From the NCBI RefSeq assembly GCF_030347395.1, contig NZ_CP128170.1:1798001-1862000 (forward strand): 64,000 nucleotides of DNA, in the 5' to 3' direction. Origin of the DNA: Microbacterium sp. ET2. GTDB lineage: Bacteria > Actinomycetota > Actinomycetes > Actinomycetales > Microbacteriaceae. The translations under genes were made by a program, and so were the position numbers. A model generated the notes under the pieces. That model saw nothing but the letters and a program-made list of their open reading frames with translations, searched no databases and was not told where the DNA came from. Each line of letters begins with the position of its first letter. Position 1 is the stretch's first letter. This document shows positions 9,131 to 17,788 of this stretch, one piece after another.

Positions 9131-9170
9131 GGCAGTTCCTGTGTCGTTGCGGGGTGCGAGGCGGCCGTCG

Positions 9171-10763
9171 TCATCGTGCCCGCACCGCCTGGGCGAGGCG
9201 CCGGGCGAGACGGACGAGGGCGATGTCTGTTCCGGGTCGCGAGGTCACGCAGACCCCCACGGGCGCGGTGGCGGCGCCCTCGGTCGCGGAGATCGCGTGA
9301 AGGAGCGGAGCCGACAGCGACGGCAGGCCGGCGACCGCGGCCGGCGTGGTCATCCGCAGGGTCGCGGTGCGCACCCGGTCGATGGTGTCGGTGGCTGCGG
9401 TGCGCATCGGCGCCGGGCCCGGCACGGTCGGCATGAGCAGCACCGCGTCGGTGACCAGCGCCCGGAGGCGCGCGGCCAACGGCGACAGGGCGCGGCGGGC
9501 GGCGTCCTCTTCGGCGGCCGTCATGACGGATGCTGCGCGGAAGCGCTCCGCCACCGCCGCGCCGAGCGCGTCGGGGTGGGCGCGCACCCACTCGCCGTTG
9601 TTGCGCCAGGCCTCCGCGCCCTGCACGGTGCGGAACGGCGCGAGGTAGTCGTCGAGGTCGCCGATCGACACCGTCTCGACGGAGGCGCCGCTGGCCGTCA
9701 CCCGCTGCCGCAGTGCCTCGAAGGCCTTCCGGGTGGCGGGCTCGGCGGAGGCGAGCACTTGTTCGGGGACGACGAAGCGCCAGGGCAGGTCGTCGTCGGA
9801 TTCGCCGTAGACGTTCTCGGTCGACTCCGACCCGTCGTAGCTGAGGCACCAGTCGGCGACCCGCTGCAGTGTGTCACCGTCGCGGGTCAGCCACCCGACC
9901 GTATCGAACGACTGAGCAAGGGGAAGGAGGCCCTGCCGGGGCACCAGCCCGTGCGTCGTACGCAGGCCCCAGAGCCCCTGGTACGAGGCCGGCACCCGCA
10001 CCGACCCGGCGGTGTCGGTCGCAAGGCCGACGTCGGCCTGCCCGGTCGCGACCGCGGATGCCGGTCCGCTCGACGACCCGCCGGGGAGGGCGCCGGGCAG
10101 AGCGCCGTTCGGCGGGGTGCCGTAGTGGGGGTTGTCGCCGGCGATGCTGTACGCGAATTCGTCGGTGCGGGCGATGCCGCGGAGCGACGCGCCCCCGCGG
10201 AGGAGGTCGCCGACGGCGGGGGCGGTGGTCGTCTCAGCCCGCGCCTCGGCGAGGAAGGCGGGATTGCCCGCGCCGATCCGGTACCCCTTGATCGCGAACA
10301 GGTCTTTCACCGCGACGGTGAGCCCGGCGAGTGGGCCCTCCCAGGCGCCCTGCCAGAGCGGATCGCCCACCATCCGCCACACCGACCGGTCGAGCGCCTG
10401 GGCGCGGGGCGTGACGTGCGCGGCGGTGATGAGCCAGCGGCCGTGCAACCGCTGCCACACCTGGGTCTGGAGGCCCGTCCCGCCGCCGGCGTACCGTGCG
10501 ACGGACACGAGCACCGCGGCATCCGGACCGATCGGGCGGTACTCGATCCGCTCGATCTTGCGCGGCGGCACGCCTCCGCGGACGCTGCGGAAGGCGCTGA
10601 TCGCGTCGTGGCCGACGAGCAGCCCGGCGGCGTCTCCGCGGAGGGTCGCGGGACCGGGGGCGAAGGCGTCGTCGAGAGCGTCGAGGTCGTCGGAGAGGAT
10701 CGCGCGCTCGTACTCCTCGAACGCGGTGAAGAGGTCGCTCGGGATGCCGGAGTGCTCAGCCAC
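9171..10763 (-). CDS. AtzH-like (DUF3225) domain fused to amidase-signature enzyme
   Basis: A 530-residue two-domain protein. Residues about 1-130 are an AtzH/HpxZ-like SnoaL-fold domain (DLFTAFEEYERAILSDDLDAL at the start, QVWQRLHGRWLITAAHVT at the end). Residues about 135-525 are an amidase-signature hydrolase with the complete Ser-cisSer-Lys triad: Lys in GLTVAVKDLFAIKG, Ser in ATDTAGSVRVPAS, Ser in ALPGGSSSGPASAVA. In enterobacterial hpx loci a free-standing HpxZ and an AtzE-type amidohydrolase serve oxalurate catabolism. Here both are one polypeptide next to pucG, whose product is oxalurate, so oxalurate hydrolysis is my inferred reaction. Start is GTG; it overlaps the upstream gene by 8 nt. 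Confidence 0.82.
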   Translation of the reverse strand: MAEHSGIPSDLFTAFEEYERAILSDDLDALDDAFAPGPATLRGDAAGLLVGHDAISAFRSVRGGVPPRKIERIEYRPIGPDAAVLVSVARYAGGGTGLQTQVWQRLHGRWLITAAHVTPRAQALDRSVWRMVGDPLWQGAWEGPLAGLTVAVKDLFAIKGYRIGAGNPAFLAEARAETTTAPAVGDLLRGGASLRGIARTDEFAYSIAGDNPHYGTPPNGALPGALPGGSSSGPASAVATGQADVGLATDTAGSVRVPASYQGLWGLRTTHGLVPRQGLLPLAQSFDTVGWLTRDGDTLQRVADWCLSYDGSESTENVYGESDDDLPWRFVVPEQVLASAEPATRKAFEALRQRVTASGASVETVSIGDLDDYLAPFRTVQGAEAWRNNGEWVRAHPDALGAAVAERFRAASVMTAAEEDAARRALSPLAARLRALVTDAVLLMPTVPGPAPMRTAATDTIDRVRTATLRMTTPAAVAGLPSLSAPLLHAISATEGAATAPVGVCVTSRPGTDIALVRLARRLAQAVRAR

Positions 10764-11907
10764 GGCGCACCCCGTCGAAGTCCGCCTCGCGGATGCGGGC
10801 GTGGATGCCCGTCACGATGTCGACGACCTGCGAGATGTCGAAGTCGGTCGCGGCACTGAGGTACGCGTAGGCGAGGTGCTCGTCCATCCCCCACCGGGCC
10901 GAGATGAGGTCGATCGCCGCGCGCACGCACTTGCGCATCGCCTCGTTCAGATCGACGTCGAGGCCCGTAGGAACGAGGTACTCGTGGGTGCGGACGAGGG
11001 GCCCCGAGACGTCGCCGAACTCGGCGCGGGCTGTGGCCTGCGGGATGACCTCGAAGCGCAGCGTCGCACGGAGCGGCGCTTCGAGCGCGGTGAGGGCGAC
11101 CTCGCCATCGCCCTGCGCGAAGTGCGGGTCGCCGACGTACGCGAGCGCCCCCGGCACCTGCACCGGCAGGTAGAGCGCAGCGCCCTCGGTGAGGAGCTTG
11201 ATGTCGATGTTGCCGCCGTGGAGCCCAGGCGGCACGGAGTGGGGTCGCTCGTCGCCGGCGACCGCCACGCCCATCGTGCCGAGGAACGGCGCGAGCGAGA
11301 ACTCCACGGCGCGCTCCTCGCCGTGTCGGAGCGGGAGCACGCCGACGAGCTCGGCGCCGCGCCGCTCCACCGGCGTGAAGACGCTGACGCTCCCCTCGCT
11401 TCGAGGGAGAACGCCGACGAGGGCGCCCTTGCCGTGGCGGTTGGAGATGACGCCGTAGGGCACGCGCGGCACCAGCCGCTCGACCGTGATCTTCAGCAGA
11501 TCGCCGGGCTCGGCGCCCTCGACCCGGATCGGCCCCGTCACGATGTGCGGCCCGTCCGAGTCCGGATCGCGGGAGAGCGCGGCGGCGATCGCGGCGGCAT
11601 CGTCGAGCACCGCCGCCGGGTCGACGCCGTGGCCGGCGAAGTAGGCGCGGGGGTCCTTCCCCTGATCCTCGAGGATGCCCTCGTGGCTCACCGTGTCGAT
11701 CGTGACGGTGTCACCCGCCGCGATCGCGAGCACGGGAGCATCCGTCGCGCAGGGAAGCCGGCCCCACCGCACCGTCCCGGGGGTCGATGGCAGGTAGTGG
11801 TCGCCCGGCAGCTCGCCGAGACCCGGCTGGAGGATCTCGAAGTCCACACCCACTGTGCCATCAAAGCCCACTGTGCCATCCAAGCCCATGCGCGGGTCGT
11901 CCGTCAC
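10756..11907 (-). CDS. Acetamidase/formamidase family protein
   Basis: A 383-residue enzyme of the FmdA_AmdA family, which releases ammonia from formamide or short amides. Typical segments are AIAAGDTVTIDTVSHEG, TGPIRVEGAEPGDLLKITVE, the Gly-Asn-Asp-Lys-like GGNIDIKLLTEGAALYLPV and GDPHFAQGDGE. I chose the GTG at 11907 because its GTGA overlaps the stop of the allantoinase gene; the frame upstream is a shadow of that gene. Its job in purine breakdown is not standard: it could process an amide such as oxamate or recover nitrogen from formamide. Membership in the operon is clear, exact substrate is not. Confidence 0.82.
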   Translation of the reverse strand: MTDDPRMGLDGTVGFDGTVGVDFEILQPGLGELPGDHYLPSTPGTVRWGRLPCATDAPVLAIAAGDTVTIDTVSHEGILEDQGKDPRAYFAGHGVDPAAVLDDAAAIAAALSRDPDSDGPHIVTGPIRVEGAEPGDLLKITVERLVPRVPYGVISNRHGKGALVGVLPRSEGSVSVFTPVERRGAELVGVLPLRHGEERAVEFSLAPFLGTMGVAVAGDERPHSVPPGLHGGNIDIKLLTEGAALYLPVQVPGALAYVGDPHFAQGDGEVALTALEAPLRATLRFEVIPQATARAEFGDVSGPLVRTHEYLVPTGLDVDLNEAMRKCVRAAIDLISARWGMDEHLAYAYLSAATDFDISQVVDIVTGIHARIREADFDGVRRG

Positions 11908-13289
11908 GCCGCGACGCCCGCGCGCGCCGAGAGCAGCCGCCCGCCGGGCATGCCCCGGTAGTGCGGCGCCTCGCCGGCGCCACCCTCGGTCACGTTGAAG
12001 ATCGGCCGGCCGTACAGCCACGTGCGACGGATGCGCCCGGTCAGCTGACGATGGTCGTAGGCGGTGATCGGGTTGCGGTGCAGGAGCTTCCGGGCCTCGA
12101 TCACATACGGGTCGTCGACGCCGAACACCGTCAAGTGGGCCGGGGCACCGATGTCGATGACTCCCGCGCCGTCGAGGCCGGCGACGGCCGCAGGGCCGGT
12201 CGAATAGAGAGGGACGATGGTCTCCAGAGGGATGCCGCGGGCCCGCGCGTCACTCCACACCGCCGAGAGTCCGACCTGCAGGCCGGAGATCCCGCCCCAT
12301 GCGAGCCCGAAATCGCCGCCGCCGGAGCGCTTGAGATCGACGGTGCTCGGCGAGTGGTCGGAGACGATCGCGTCGATCGTGCCGTCGACCACGCCCTCCC
12401 AGAGCAGTTCCCGGTTGGAGGCCTCCCGGATCGGCGGACAGCACTTGAATTCGGCCGCTCCCTCGGGGATGTCCTCCGCGACGAGCGTCAGATAGTGCGG
12501 GCACGTCTCCACCGTGAGGGCGATCCCCTCGGCCTTCGCCGCCCGGATCGCCGGCAGCGAGCGGGCGTCGCTGAGGTGCAGGATGTGCGCCCGGGCTCCG
12601 GTGCGCCGCGCCTCGGCGATGACGGTATCGATGGCCGAGGCTTCGCTGGCCGGAGGGCGGGATGCGAGGAATGCGGCGTACTCGCGGCCGAGCGGTCCGT
12701 CCGCGTGGAGGAGCGCCGGGTCCTCGGCGTGGACGATCAGGCGCGAGCCGATGGCGGCGACCTCTTCCATCGCCGCGGCGAACTGCGCTCGATCGAGGTG
12801 CCCGAACTCGTCGACACCCGAGGGGGCGAGGAAGCATTTGAATCCGTAGACGCCCGCGTCGTGAAGCGGCTCGAGGGCGCCGAGGTTCTGCGGCACCGCA
12901 CCGCCCCAGAAGCCGACGTCGACGTAAGACGCGTTCGCGGCGGCCGCGCGCTTGATCTCGAGGTTGGTCGGCGTCGTCGTGGGAGGAATGGCGTTCAGCG
13001 GCATGTCGACGATCGTCGTGATGCCGCCGGCGCCGGCGGCGAGGGTCGCCGATCGGAACCCCTCCCACTCGGTGCGTCCGGGCTCGTTGACGTGCACGTG
13101 GGAGTCGACGAGCCCAGGGAGGAGCACCGCGTCGTCGGGGACGATGGCCGAGCGCATGCCCCGGACCTCGGGAGAAGGGTCGAGGATGTCGACGATGCGC
13201 CCGTATTCGACGACGACGTCCGCCGGGCGGAACGAGCCGCCGATGAAGGCTCGTCCCGCCCGGACGACGAGGCGATCGCGACGCGGCAT
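11904..13289 (-). CDS. allB: Allantoinase
   Basis: A 461-residue binuclear-metal amidohydrolase that opens the hydantoin ring of allantoin to give allantoate. Metal ligands appear in LVDSHVHVNEPGR (HxH), the carboxylatable lysine in GVYGFKCFLAPSG, His in IVHAEDP, His in AHILHLSDAR and Asp in IVSDHSPS. The NEPGRTEWEGF segment after HxH is characteristic of allantoinase rather than dihydropyrimidinase. The ATG at 13289 overlaps the permease stop by one base (TGATG), and its own stop overlaps the formamidase start. The operon therefore runs permease, allantoinase, formamidase, amidase, aminotransferase, amidohydrolase. Confidence 0.93.
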   Translation of the reverse strand: MPRRDRLVVRAGRAFIGGSFRPADVVVEYGRIVDILDPSPEVRGMRSAIVPDDAVLLPGLVDSHVHVNEPGRTEWEGFRSATLAAGAGGITTIVDMPLNAIPPTTTPTNLEIKRAAAANASYVDVGFWGGAVPQNLGALEPLHDAGVYGFKCFLAPSGVDEFGHLDRAQFAAAMEEVAAIGSRLIVHAEDPALLHADGPLGREYAAFLASRPPASEASAIDTVIAEARRTGARAHILHLSDARSLPAIRAAKAEGIALTVETCPHYLTLVAEDIPEGAAEFKCCPPIREASNRELLWEGVVDGTIDAIVSDHSPSTVDLKRSGGGDFGLAWGGISGLQVGLSAVWSDARARGIPLETIVPLYSTGPAAVAGLDGAGVIDIGAPAHLTVFGVDDPYVIEARKLLHRNPITAYDHRQLTGRIRRTWLYGRPIFNVTEGGAGEAPHYRGMPGGRLLSARAGVAA

Positions 13290-14806
13290 CAGACTCGACT
13301 CTCCACCGCGACGGGCGCGGCGTCGTCGGCGGGTGCCGCCGTGGCATCCGGTCGGTGACTCCACATCACCGCGATGTACAGAATCGCTCCGATCAGAGCC
13401 CCGATGACCCACGCGAATCCGCTCAGGGCCTGCAGGAACGGCGCCCACACCGCAGCGACCGAGAACACCGCCGCGACGCAGACAGCCACGATCGCGCGGA
13501 TGTTCCAGCCTCGCTGGTAGTGGTATCGCGCCTGCGGGTCCATGGAGAAGAGGTCGGCGATCTTCAGGGAGCGCCGCTGGATGATGTAGTAGTCGGCGAC
13601 GAGCACCCCGTAGAGGGGTGCGAGGAACGCGCCCAGGGTGTCGACGAAGAGCGGCAGGTTGTTCCCCACGATCGACACCCACAGGGCGCCGACGATGAAT
13701 CCGAGCACGGCGGTCATGTACCCGCCCGCCTTGAAGCTGATGCGCTGCGGCGCCAGGTTCGACAGGTCATAGGCGGGCGGGATGAAGTTCGCGACGAGGT
13801 TGATGCCGATCGTCGCCACGACGAAGGTGATCGCCGCAAGGATCGTCAGGAACACGTTGCCGACGAGCCCGACGATCTCGGCCGGGTTGGTGAGGGGCTC
13901 GCCCTCCCCGCCCTGGAGGACGATGTAGGCCCCGGCCGTGGTGAACAGGCTCAGGAACGTGAAGAACGTGAGACTGACGGGCAGGCCGAAGAAGTTCCCC
14001 CGCTTCATCGACTTCTCGCTCTTGGAGAAGCGCGCGAAGTCGCCGAAGTTGATGATGACCGCGGAGAAGTAGGCGATCATCGTGCCGATCACCCCGAAGA
14101 ACGCCGTGACGGCGGCCCAGCCCTCGACCTCGCTGTTGCTGAAGATCGAGCCCACGGCGGGGAGGAGCCGGTCGCCCGCCTGCACCCAGATCGCGACGAG
14201 CAGTCCGACCATCACGACGTAGACGGCGGGCCCGGCGAAGTTCAGGAACTTCTCGATCCAGGCGATGCCGCCGATGAAGAGCGTGACCTGCAGTGCGGCG
14301 ACGAAGATGTACGACACCCAGTCGATCCAGGTCATCCCGAGGAACGTCGCCTCGGGGACCCCGAACAGCGCGTTCAGCGCGAGGGCGACAGCCGTCGAGG
14401 CGAAGTACGTCTGCGCGCCGTACCAGAAGATCGCCACGATGCCGCGCACGAGAGCCGGGAACTGCGCGCCCCGGACGCCCATGCTGGAGCGGGCCATCAC
14501 GGCGTAGGGGATGCCGTACTTCACGCTCGGCTTCCCGGTGAGGTTCACGAGCCAGTTGACGAACAGGCCGGCGAGGATGATGGCGGCGAAGACCCACCAG
14601 CCGTTGATTCCGGCCGTGATGAACAGGCTCGCAGCGAGCGTGTAGCCGGCGAGGCTCTGCACGTCGTTGGTCCAGACGTTGAAGATCTCGAACGCGCCCC
14701 ACCGCCGCTTCTCCTTGGGAAGCGGCGCGAGGTCGTCGTTGTAAAGGCCCGGGTGGGGGGCGGAGGCGATGTGAGTGTCGAATTCGGAGGTGGAGCTGAG
14801 AGTCAT
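13289..14806 (-). CDS. pucI: NCS1 family allantoin/purine permease
   Basis: A 505-residue, 12-helix transporter of the nucleobase:cation symporter-1 family. N-terminal YNDDLAPLPKEKRRWGAFEI and NVWTNDVQSLAGYTLAASLF are the family hallmarks, followed by WLVNLTGKPSVKYGIPYAV. As first gene of the allantoin operon it most likely imports allantoin (PucI-like), though hydantoin or cytosine permeases look alike. I chose the ATG at 14806 because GGAGAC precedes it; a TTG at 14818 is in frame but lacks a site. Its promoter region 14807-14943 carries a motif, GGGAAACCG on this strand, that recurs before the uraD operon. Confidence 0.88.
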   Translation of the reverse strand: MTLSSTSEFDTHIASAPHPGLYNDDLAPLPKEKRRWGAFEIFNVWTNDVQSLAGYTLAASLFITAGINGWWVFAAIILAGLFVNWLVNLTGKPSVKYGIPYAVMARSSMGVRGAQFPALVRGIVAIFWYGAQTYFASTAVALALNALFGVPEATFLGMTWIDWVSYIFVAALQVTLFIGGIAWIEKFLNFAGPAVYVVMVGLLVAIWVQAGDRLLPAVGSIFSNSEVEGWAAVTAFFGVIGTMIAYFSAVIINFGDFARFSKSEKSMKRGNFFGLPVSLTFFTFLSLFTTAGAYIVLQGGEGEPLTNPAEIVGLVGNVFLTILAAITFVVATIGINLVANFIPPAYDLSNLAPQRISFKAGGYMTAVLGFIVGALWVSIVGNNLPLFVDTLGAFLAPLYGVLVADYYIIQRRSLKIADLFSMDPQARYHYQRGWNIRAIVAVCVAAVFSVAAVWAPFLQALSGFAWVIGALIGAILYIAVMWSHRPDATAAPADDAAPVAVESRV

Positions 14807-14906
14807 GGCAGTCTCCAATCGAGAGCCGTCGGCGATCAGTGCGGGAGGAGCTCTGACGGCTGTGGAGCGGCCATCACCGTGAAGCTATTGCTTAACGGTG
14901 CGGTGC

Positions 14907-14915
14907 CGGTTTCCC
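14907..14915 (-). promoter_or_regulatory. Candidate operator half, permease promoter
   Basis: GGGAAACCG read on the minus strand, in the region upstream of the permease start. The same 9-mer occurs at 15640-15648 before the uraD operon, and the XRE-cupin regulator gene lies between the two. Candidate regulator site by co-occurrence only. Confidence 0.35.
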
Positions 14916-14943
14916 CGATGTAACGCCTCTGTTAAGTGAGCGT

Positions 14944-15579
14944 TCAAGGAGTCGCAGGGCTCTCGCCGGGGAGCCCGAAGGGCAGGGTGATCCACACCGC
15001 GACGGCGGTGTCCTCCGCCTCATTGACCACGCGATGCGGGCGGGCCGCAGAGAACGACAGCGAGGCGCCCGGACCCAGTCGTACCTCGCCCTCGCTGAAC
15101 TCGAACGTGAGCACCCCGGTGACGACATGGCCGCTCTCCCACCCGGAGTGGACGAGCATGGCGCCGTCGAGACTCGACGAGGCACCGGGCGGGTAGACCG
15201 ATTCGAACAGGTCGACGCCGGTCACGGCCAGCGGCGTGAGCCGGCGGTACGTGACGCCCTGGCCGAGATGCGCGACCGCGGTCGCTCCGCGCGACACCAC
15301 GACACCGGGAAGGGGCTCGGTGACGTCGGATCCGGCCGACTCGGGCGGCCGTTCGAACACGTCGAGCTCATCGAAGATCGCCGACACCGGCACGCCGAGG
15401 ACGGCCACCAGCTCGATGAGCCGGTTCACCGAGGGCTGCATGACGCCGGTCTCGATCTGCGACAGAGCACTCGAGGAGATGCCGAGCTGCTGAGCGACGG
15501 AGGACAGCGAGCGCCCCGACGCCTGGCGCAGCTGGCGCAGTCGGGCACCGATGCGCGTCGGCTGCGCGATATCCCCCAT
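14944..15579 (-). CDS. XRE-family regulator with C-terminal cupin domain
   Basis: A 211-residue regulator from the ATG at 15579, which has GGAGGAAGG upstream. Residues about 8-65 are a Cro/C1-type helix-turn-helix (RIGARLRQLRQASGRSLSSV, then QLGISSSALSQIETG). Residues about 115-205 are a cupin-2 sensor domain (PPGASSSLDGAMLVHSGWES, then a RPHRVVNEAEDTA strand). Such proteins control catabolic genes by binding a small acid or purine intermediate. It lies between the permease/allantoin operon and the uraD-uraH-hpxO operon and is transcribed away from the latter, so it is the natural local regulator of both. Confidence 0.88.
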   Translation of the reverse strand: MGDIAQPTRIGARLRQLRQASGRSLSSVAQQLGISSSALSQIETGVMQPSVNRLIELVAVLGVPVSAIFDELDVFERPPESAGSDVTEPLPGVVVSRGATAVAHLGQGVTYRRLTPLAVTGVDLFESVYPPGASSSLDGAMLVHSGWESGHVVTGVLTFEFSEGEVRLGPGASLSFSAARPHRVVNEAEDTAVAVWITLPFGLPGESPATP

Positions 15580-15639
15580 GGCCTTCCTCCGCGGAAATAG
15601 TACGGGCGGCGGGAGCGCGGCAACGCGATGTTTACACGA

Positions 15640-15648
15640 GGGAAACCG
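15640..15648 (+). promoter_or_regulatory. Candidate operator half, uraD promoter
   Basis: GGGAAACCG in the divergent region between the XRE-cupin gene and uraD. It lies inside an ACACG-N13-CGTGT dyad. The sequence matches the 9-mer in the permease promoter. Inferred regulator site. Confidence 0.35.
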
Positions 15649-15708
15649 AAACGTGTCTGCCGGCTTCGTAGCGTGAGGCTTCCGCAGCACCCCCGCGAGA
15701 GGACCGTC

Positions 15709-16224
15709 ATGCGCATCGGCGACTTCAACGCCCTCGACGAGGGTGCGGCGCGCGATCTGGTGAGCCTGTGGGCGGCGATCCCGCGGTGGGTGTCTGCGGT
15801 CGTCGCCGGGCGCCCGTATCCGTCGCGGGATGAGCTCGAAGCGACCGCCGCGACCGAGGCCGCGTCGTGGGACGCCGACGATCTCGACCAGGCGCTGGCG
15901 CAGCATCCGCGCATCGGGGAGCGCCCCGTCGGCGACGACGCCTCCGCGACCGCCTCGCGCCGCGAGCAGGCCGCGATGACGGCTGCCGCCCCCGGCGTCG
16001 CCCAGCGGATCGCCGCCGGCAACACCCGCTACGAGGCGCGGTTCGGACGGGTGTTCCTCATCCGGGCCCGCGGGCGGTCGGCGGAGGAGATGCTCGCCGA
16101 GCTCGAGAGGCGCCTGTCGAACACGCCCGAGTCGGAGGTCGTCGAGGCGGCGGGCCAGTTGTGCGAGATCGCCCTCGGGCGACTGCGCGAGACCGTGTCG
16201 GCCGATCGGGTGCGGACAGGATGA
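15709..16224 (+). CDS. uraD: OHCU decarboxylase
   Basis: A 171-residue 2-oxo-4-hydroxy-4-carboxy-5-ureidoimidazoline decarboxylase, the step that yields S-(+)-allantoin. The active-site His is in ALAQHPRIGER; the N-terminal ALDEGAARDLVSLW and the later AGNTRYEARFGRVFLIRARG and EEMLAELERRLSN segments are typical. I chose the ATG at 15709 (GAGAGGA upstream); upstream in-frame residues are Arg/Pro-rich and non-coding in style. It is followed 4 nt later by the HIU hydrolase gene, so the two downstream steps from urate are cotranscribed. Confidence 0.9.
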   Translation: MRIGDFNALDEGAARDLVSLWAAIPRWVSAVVAGRPYPSRDELEATAATEAASWDADDLDQALAQHPRIGERPVGDDASATASRREQAAMTAAAPGVAQRIAAGNTRYEARFGRVFLIRARGRSAEEMLAELERRLSNTPESEVVEAAGQLCEIALGRLRETVSADRVRTG

Positions 16225-16228
16225 TGCC

Positions 16229-16564
16229 ATGACCAGTCAGCTCACCACCCACGTCCTCGATGCATCCTCGGGCTTTCCCGCGAGCGGGGTCGCCGTCGTC
16301 CTGTCGAAGATGGCCGACGAACCGCGCATCCTGCAGATCGCGTCGGGCGAGACCGACCTCGACGGGCGCCTCAGCCTCGGGCCCGAGTTCCTCGACCACG
16401 GCACGCACGTGCTGACCTTCGCCACCGGCGCGTACTTCGCCGGCCTCGGCGTCGACACCTTCTACCCGTCGGTGACGGTGACCTTCCGCGTCACCGACGA
16501 CACGCATCTGCATGTGCCGCTGCTGCTGAGCCCCTTCTCCTATTCCACCTACCGCGGGAGCTGA
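16229..16564 (+). CDS. uraH: 5-hydroxyisourate hydrolase (transthyretin-like)
   Basis: A 111-residue HIU hydrolase, which opens 5-hydroxyisourate to OHCU. The N-terminal THVLDASSGFPASGV and the C-terminal tetrapeptide YRGS, the signature of this family as opposed to vertebrate transthyretin, are both present. The active-site residues of the family (His in THVLD, Arg, His, and the YRGS Ser) can be located. It lies between uraD and the urate hydroxylase gene with 4-nt and 3-nt gaps, giving a three-gene operon that converts urate to allantoin. Confidence 0.93.
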   Translation: MTSQLTTHVLDASSGFPASGVAVVLSKMADEPRILQIASGETDLDGRLSLGPEFLDHGTHVLTFATGAYFAGLGVDTFYPSVTVTFRVTDDTHLHVPLLLSPFSYSTYRGS

Positions 16565-16567
16565 GAC

Positions 16568-17761
16568 GTGAAGGTCGTGATCATCGGTGCCGGAATCGGG
16601 GGCACGAGCGCGGGGATCGCGCTGGCCCGACACGGGCATGACGTGGTGATCTACGACCGGATGCGACAGAACCGACCCGTCGGCGCCGCACTGTCGCTGT
16701 GGTCGAACGGCGTGAAGGTGCTCAACTGGCTGGGTCTCGGTGAGGAGGTCGCCCGCCTCGGGGGCCGGATGGACCACATGGCCTACCACGACGGCCACAC
16801 CGGTGATCAGCTCTGCCGGTTCAGCCTCGAACCGGTGACCGCGCACACGGGCCAACGGCCCTACCCCGTCTCACGCGCCGAGCTGCAGGCGCTGCTCATG
16901 GACACCTTCGGGCTCGACCGGATCCACCTCGGGCGCGAGCTCGTCGCGATCCGCGAGGACGGCGAGAAGGTGATCGCGGTCTTCGCTGACGGATCCACCG
17001 ACGCCGCCGATCTGCTCATCGGCGCCGACGGGGCGCGCTCGCTCACCCGCGACTGGATCACCCGGGCGGATGAGGGCGGGTTCCGCGTCGAGCGGCAGTA
17101 CTCGGGGTACACGAACTTCAACGGGCTGGTCGACGCCGACGCGGCGATCGGTCCGCTCGATCAGTGGACGACCTGGGTCGCCGAGGGGAAGCGCGCCGCG
17201 GTGATGCCGGTCGCCGACGACCGCTTCTACTTCTGGTTCGACATCCCGCAGCCGGCGGGGCTGCCCTACGAGCCGGGCGATGGTGTCGCGCCGCTCGAGG
17301 CCGCCTTCGGGCACTGGTCGCCCGAGGTGCGGCGGCTGATCGCCGGCATCCGTCTCTCGGAGTCTCTGAACCGCGTGGAGATCTGGGACATCGATCCGCT
17401 GCACACGTGGACGCGCGGACGGGTGGCGATCCTCGGGGATGCCGCCCACAACACCGCCCCCGACATCGGGCAGGGCGCCTGCTCGGCGCTGGAAGACAGC
17501 TTCGCGCTGGCGATCAGCCTCACCACCCACACCGTCGGGGTCGAGGATTCGCTGCGGCGGTACGAGAAGATGCGCACCGAGCGCGCGGGAGAGCTCGTGC
17601 TGCGCGCGCGCAAGCGCGGCGAGGAGACCCACGGCTACGACCCGTCGATCACGGCCGCCTGGTACGAGAGCCTGCGCGGCACCGACGGCACCGCGATCAT
17701 CCGGGGCATCATCGGCAACATCGAGGGCAGCCCCATCAACCTCGGGGTGGGGCTGCTGTAG
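16568..17761 (+). CDS. hpxO: FAD-dependent urate hydroxylase
   Basis: A 397-residue class A flavoprotein monooxygenase that hydroxylates urate to 5-hydroxyisourate with NADH and O2. The Rossmann GAGIGG is at residues 7-12, the DG motif is LLIGADGARSLTR, and the GD motif is GRVAILGDAAHNTAPDIGQG. Generic salicylate-type hydroxylases share these motifs, but the operon with uraH and uraD makes HpxO the clear choice. It stands in for urate oxidase, for which no gene is seen. Start is GTG, 3 nt after the uraH stop. Confidence 0.92.
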   Translation: MKVVIIGAGIGGTSAGIALARHGHDVVIYDRMRQNRPVGAALSLWSNGVKVLNWLGLGEEVARLGGRMDHMAYHDGHTGDQLCRFSLEPVTAHTGQRPYPVSRAELQALLMDTFGLDRIHLGRELVAIREDGEKVIAVFADGSTDAADLLIGADGARSLTRDWITRADEGGFRVERQYSGYTNFNGLVDADAAIGPLDQWTTWVAEGKRAAVMPVADDRFYFWFDIPQPAGLPYEPGDGVAPLEAAFGHWSPEVRRLIAGIRLSESLNRVEIWDIDPLHTWTRGRVAILGDAAHNTAPDIGQGACSALEDSFALAISLTTHTVGVEDSLRRYEKMRTERAGELVLRARKRGEETHGYDPSITAAWYESLRGTDGTAIIRGIIGNIEGSPINLGVGLL

Positions 17762-17788
17762 GCCCTCGTCGCGTCTGGTCGCTCGGGG

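Noticed and set aside
15628..15708. N-terminal extension of uraD from 15628
   Set aside because: Residues are Arg/Pro-rich and overlap the promoter region; the ATG at 15709 has a good ribosome-binding site and begins the family alignment.
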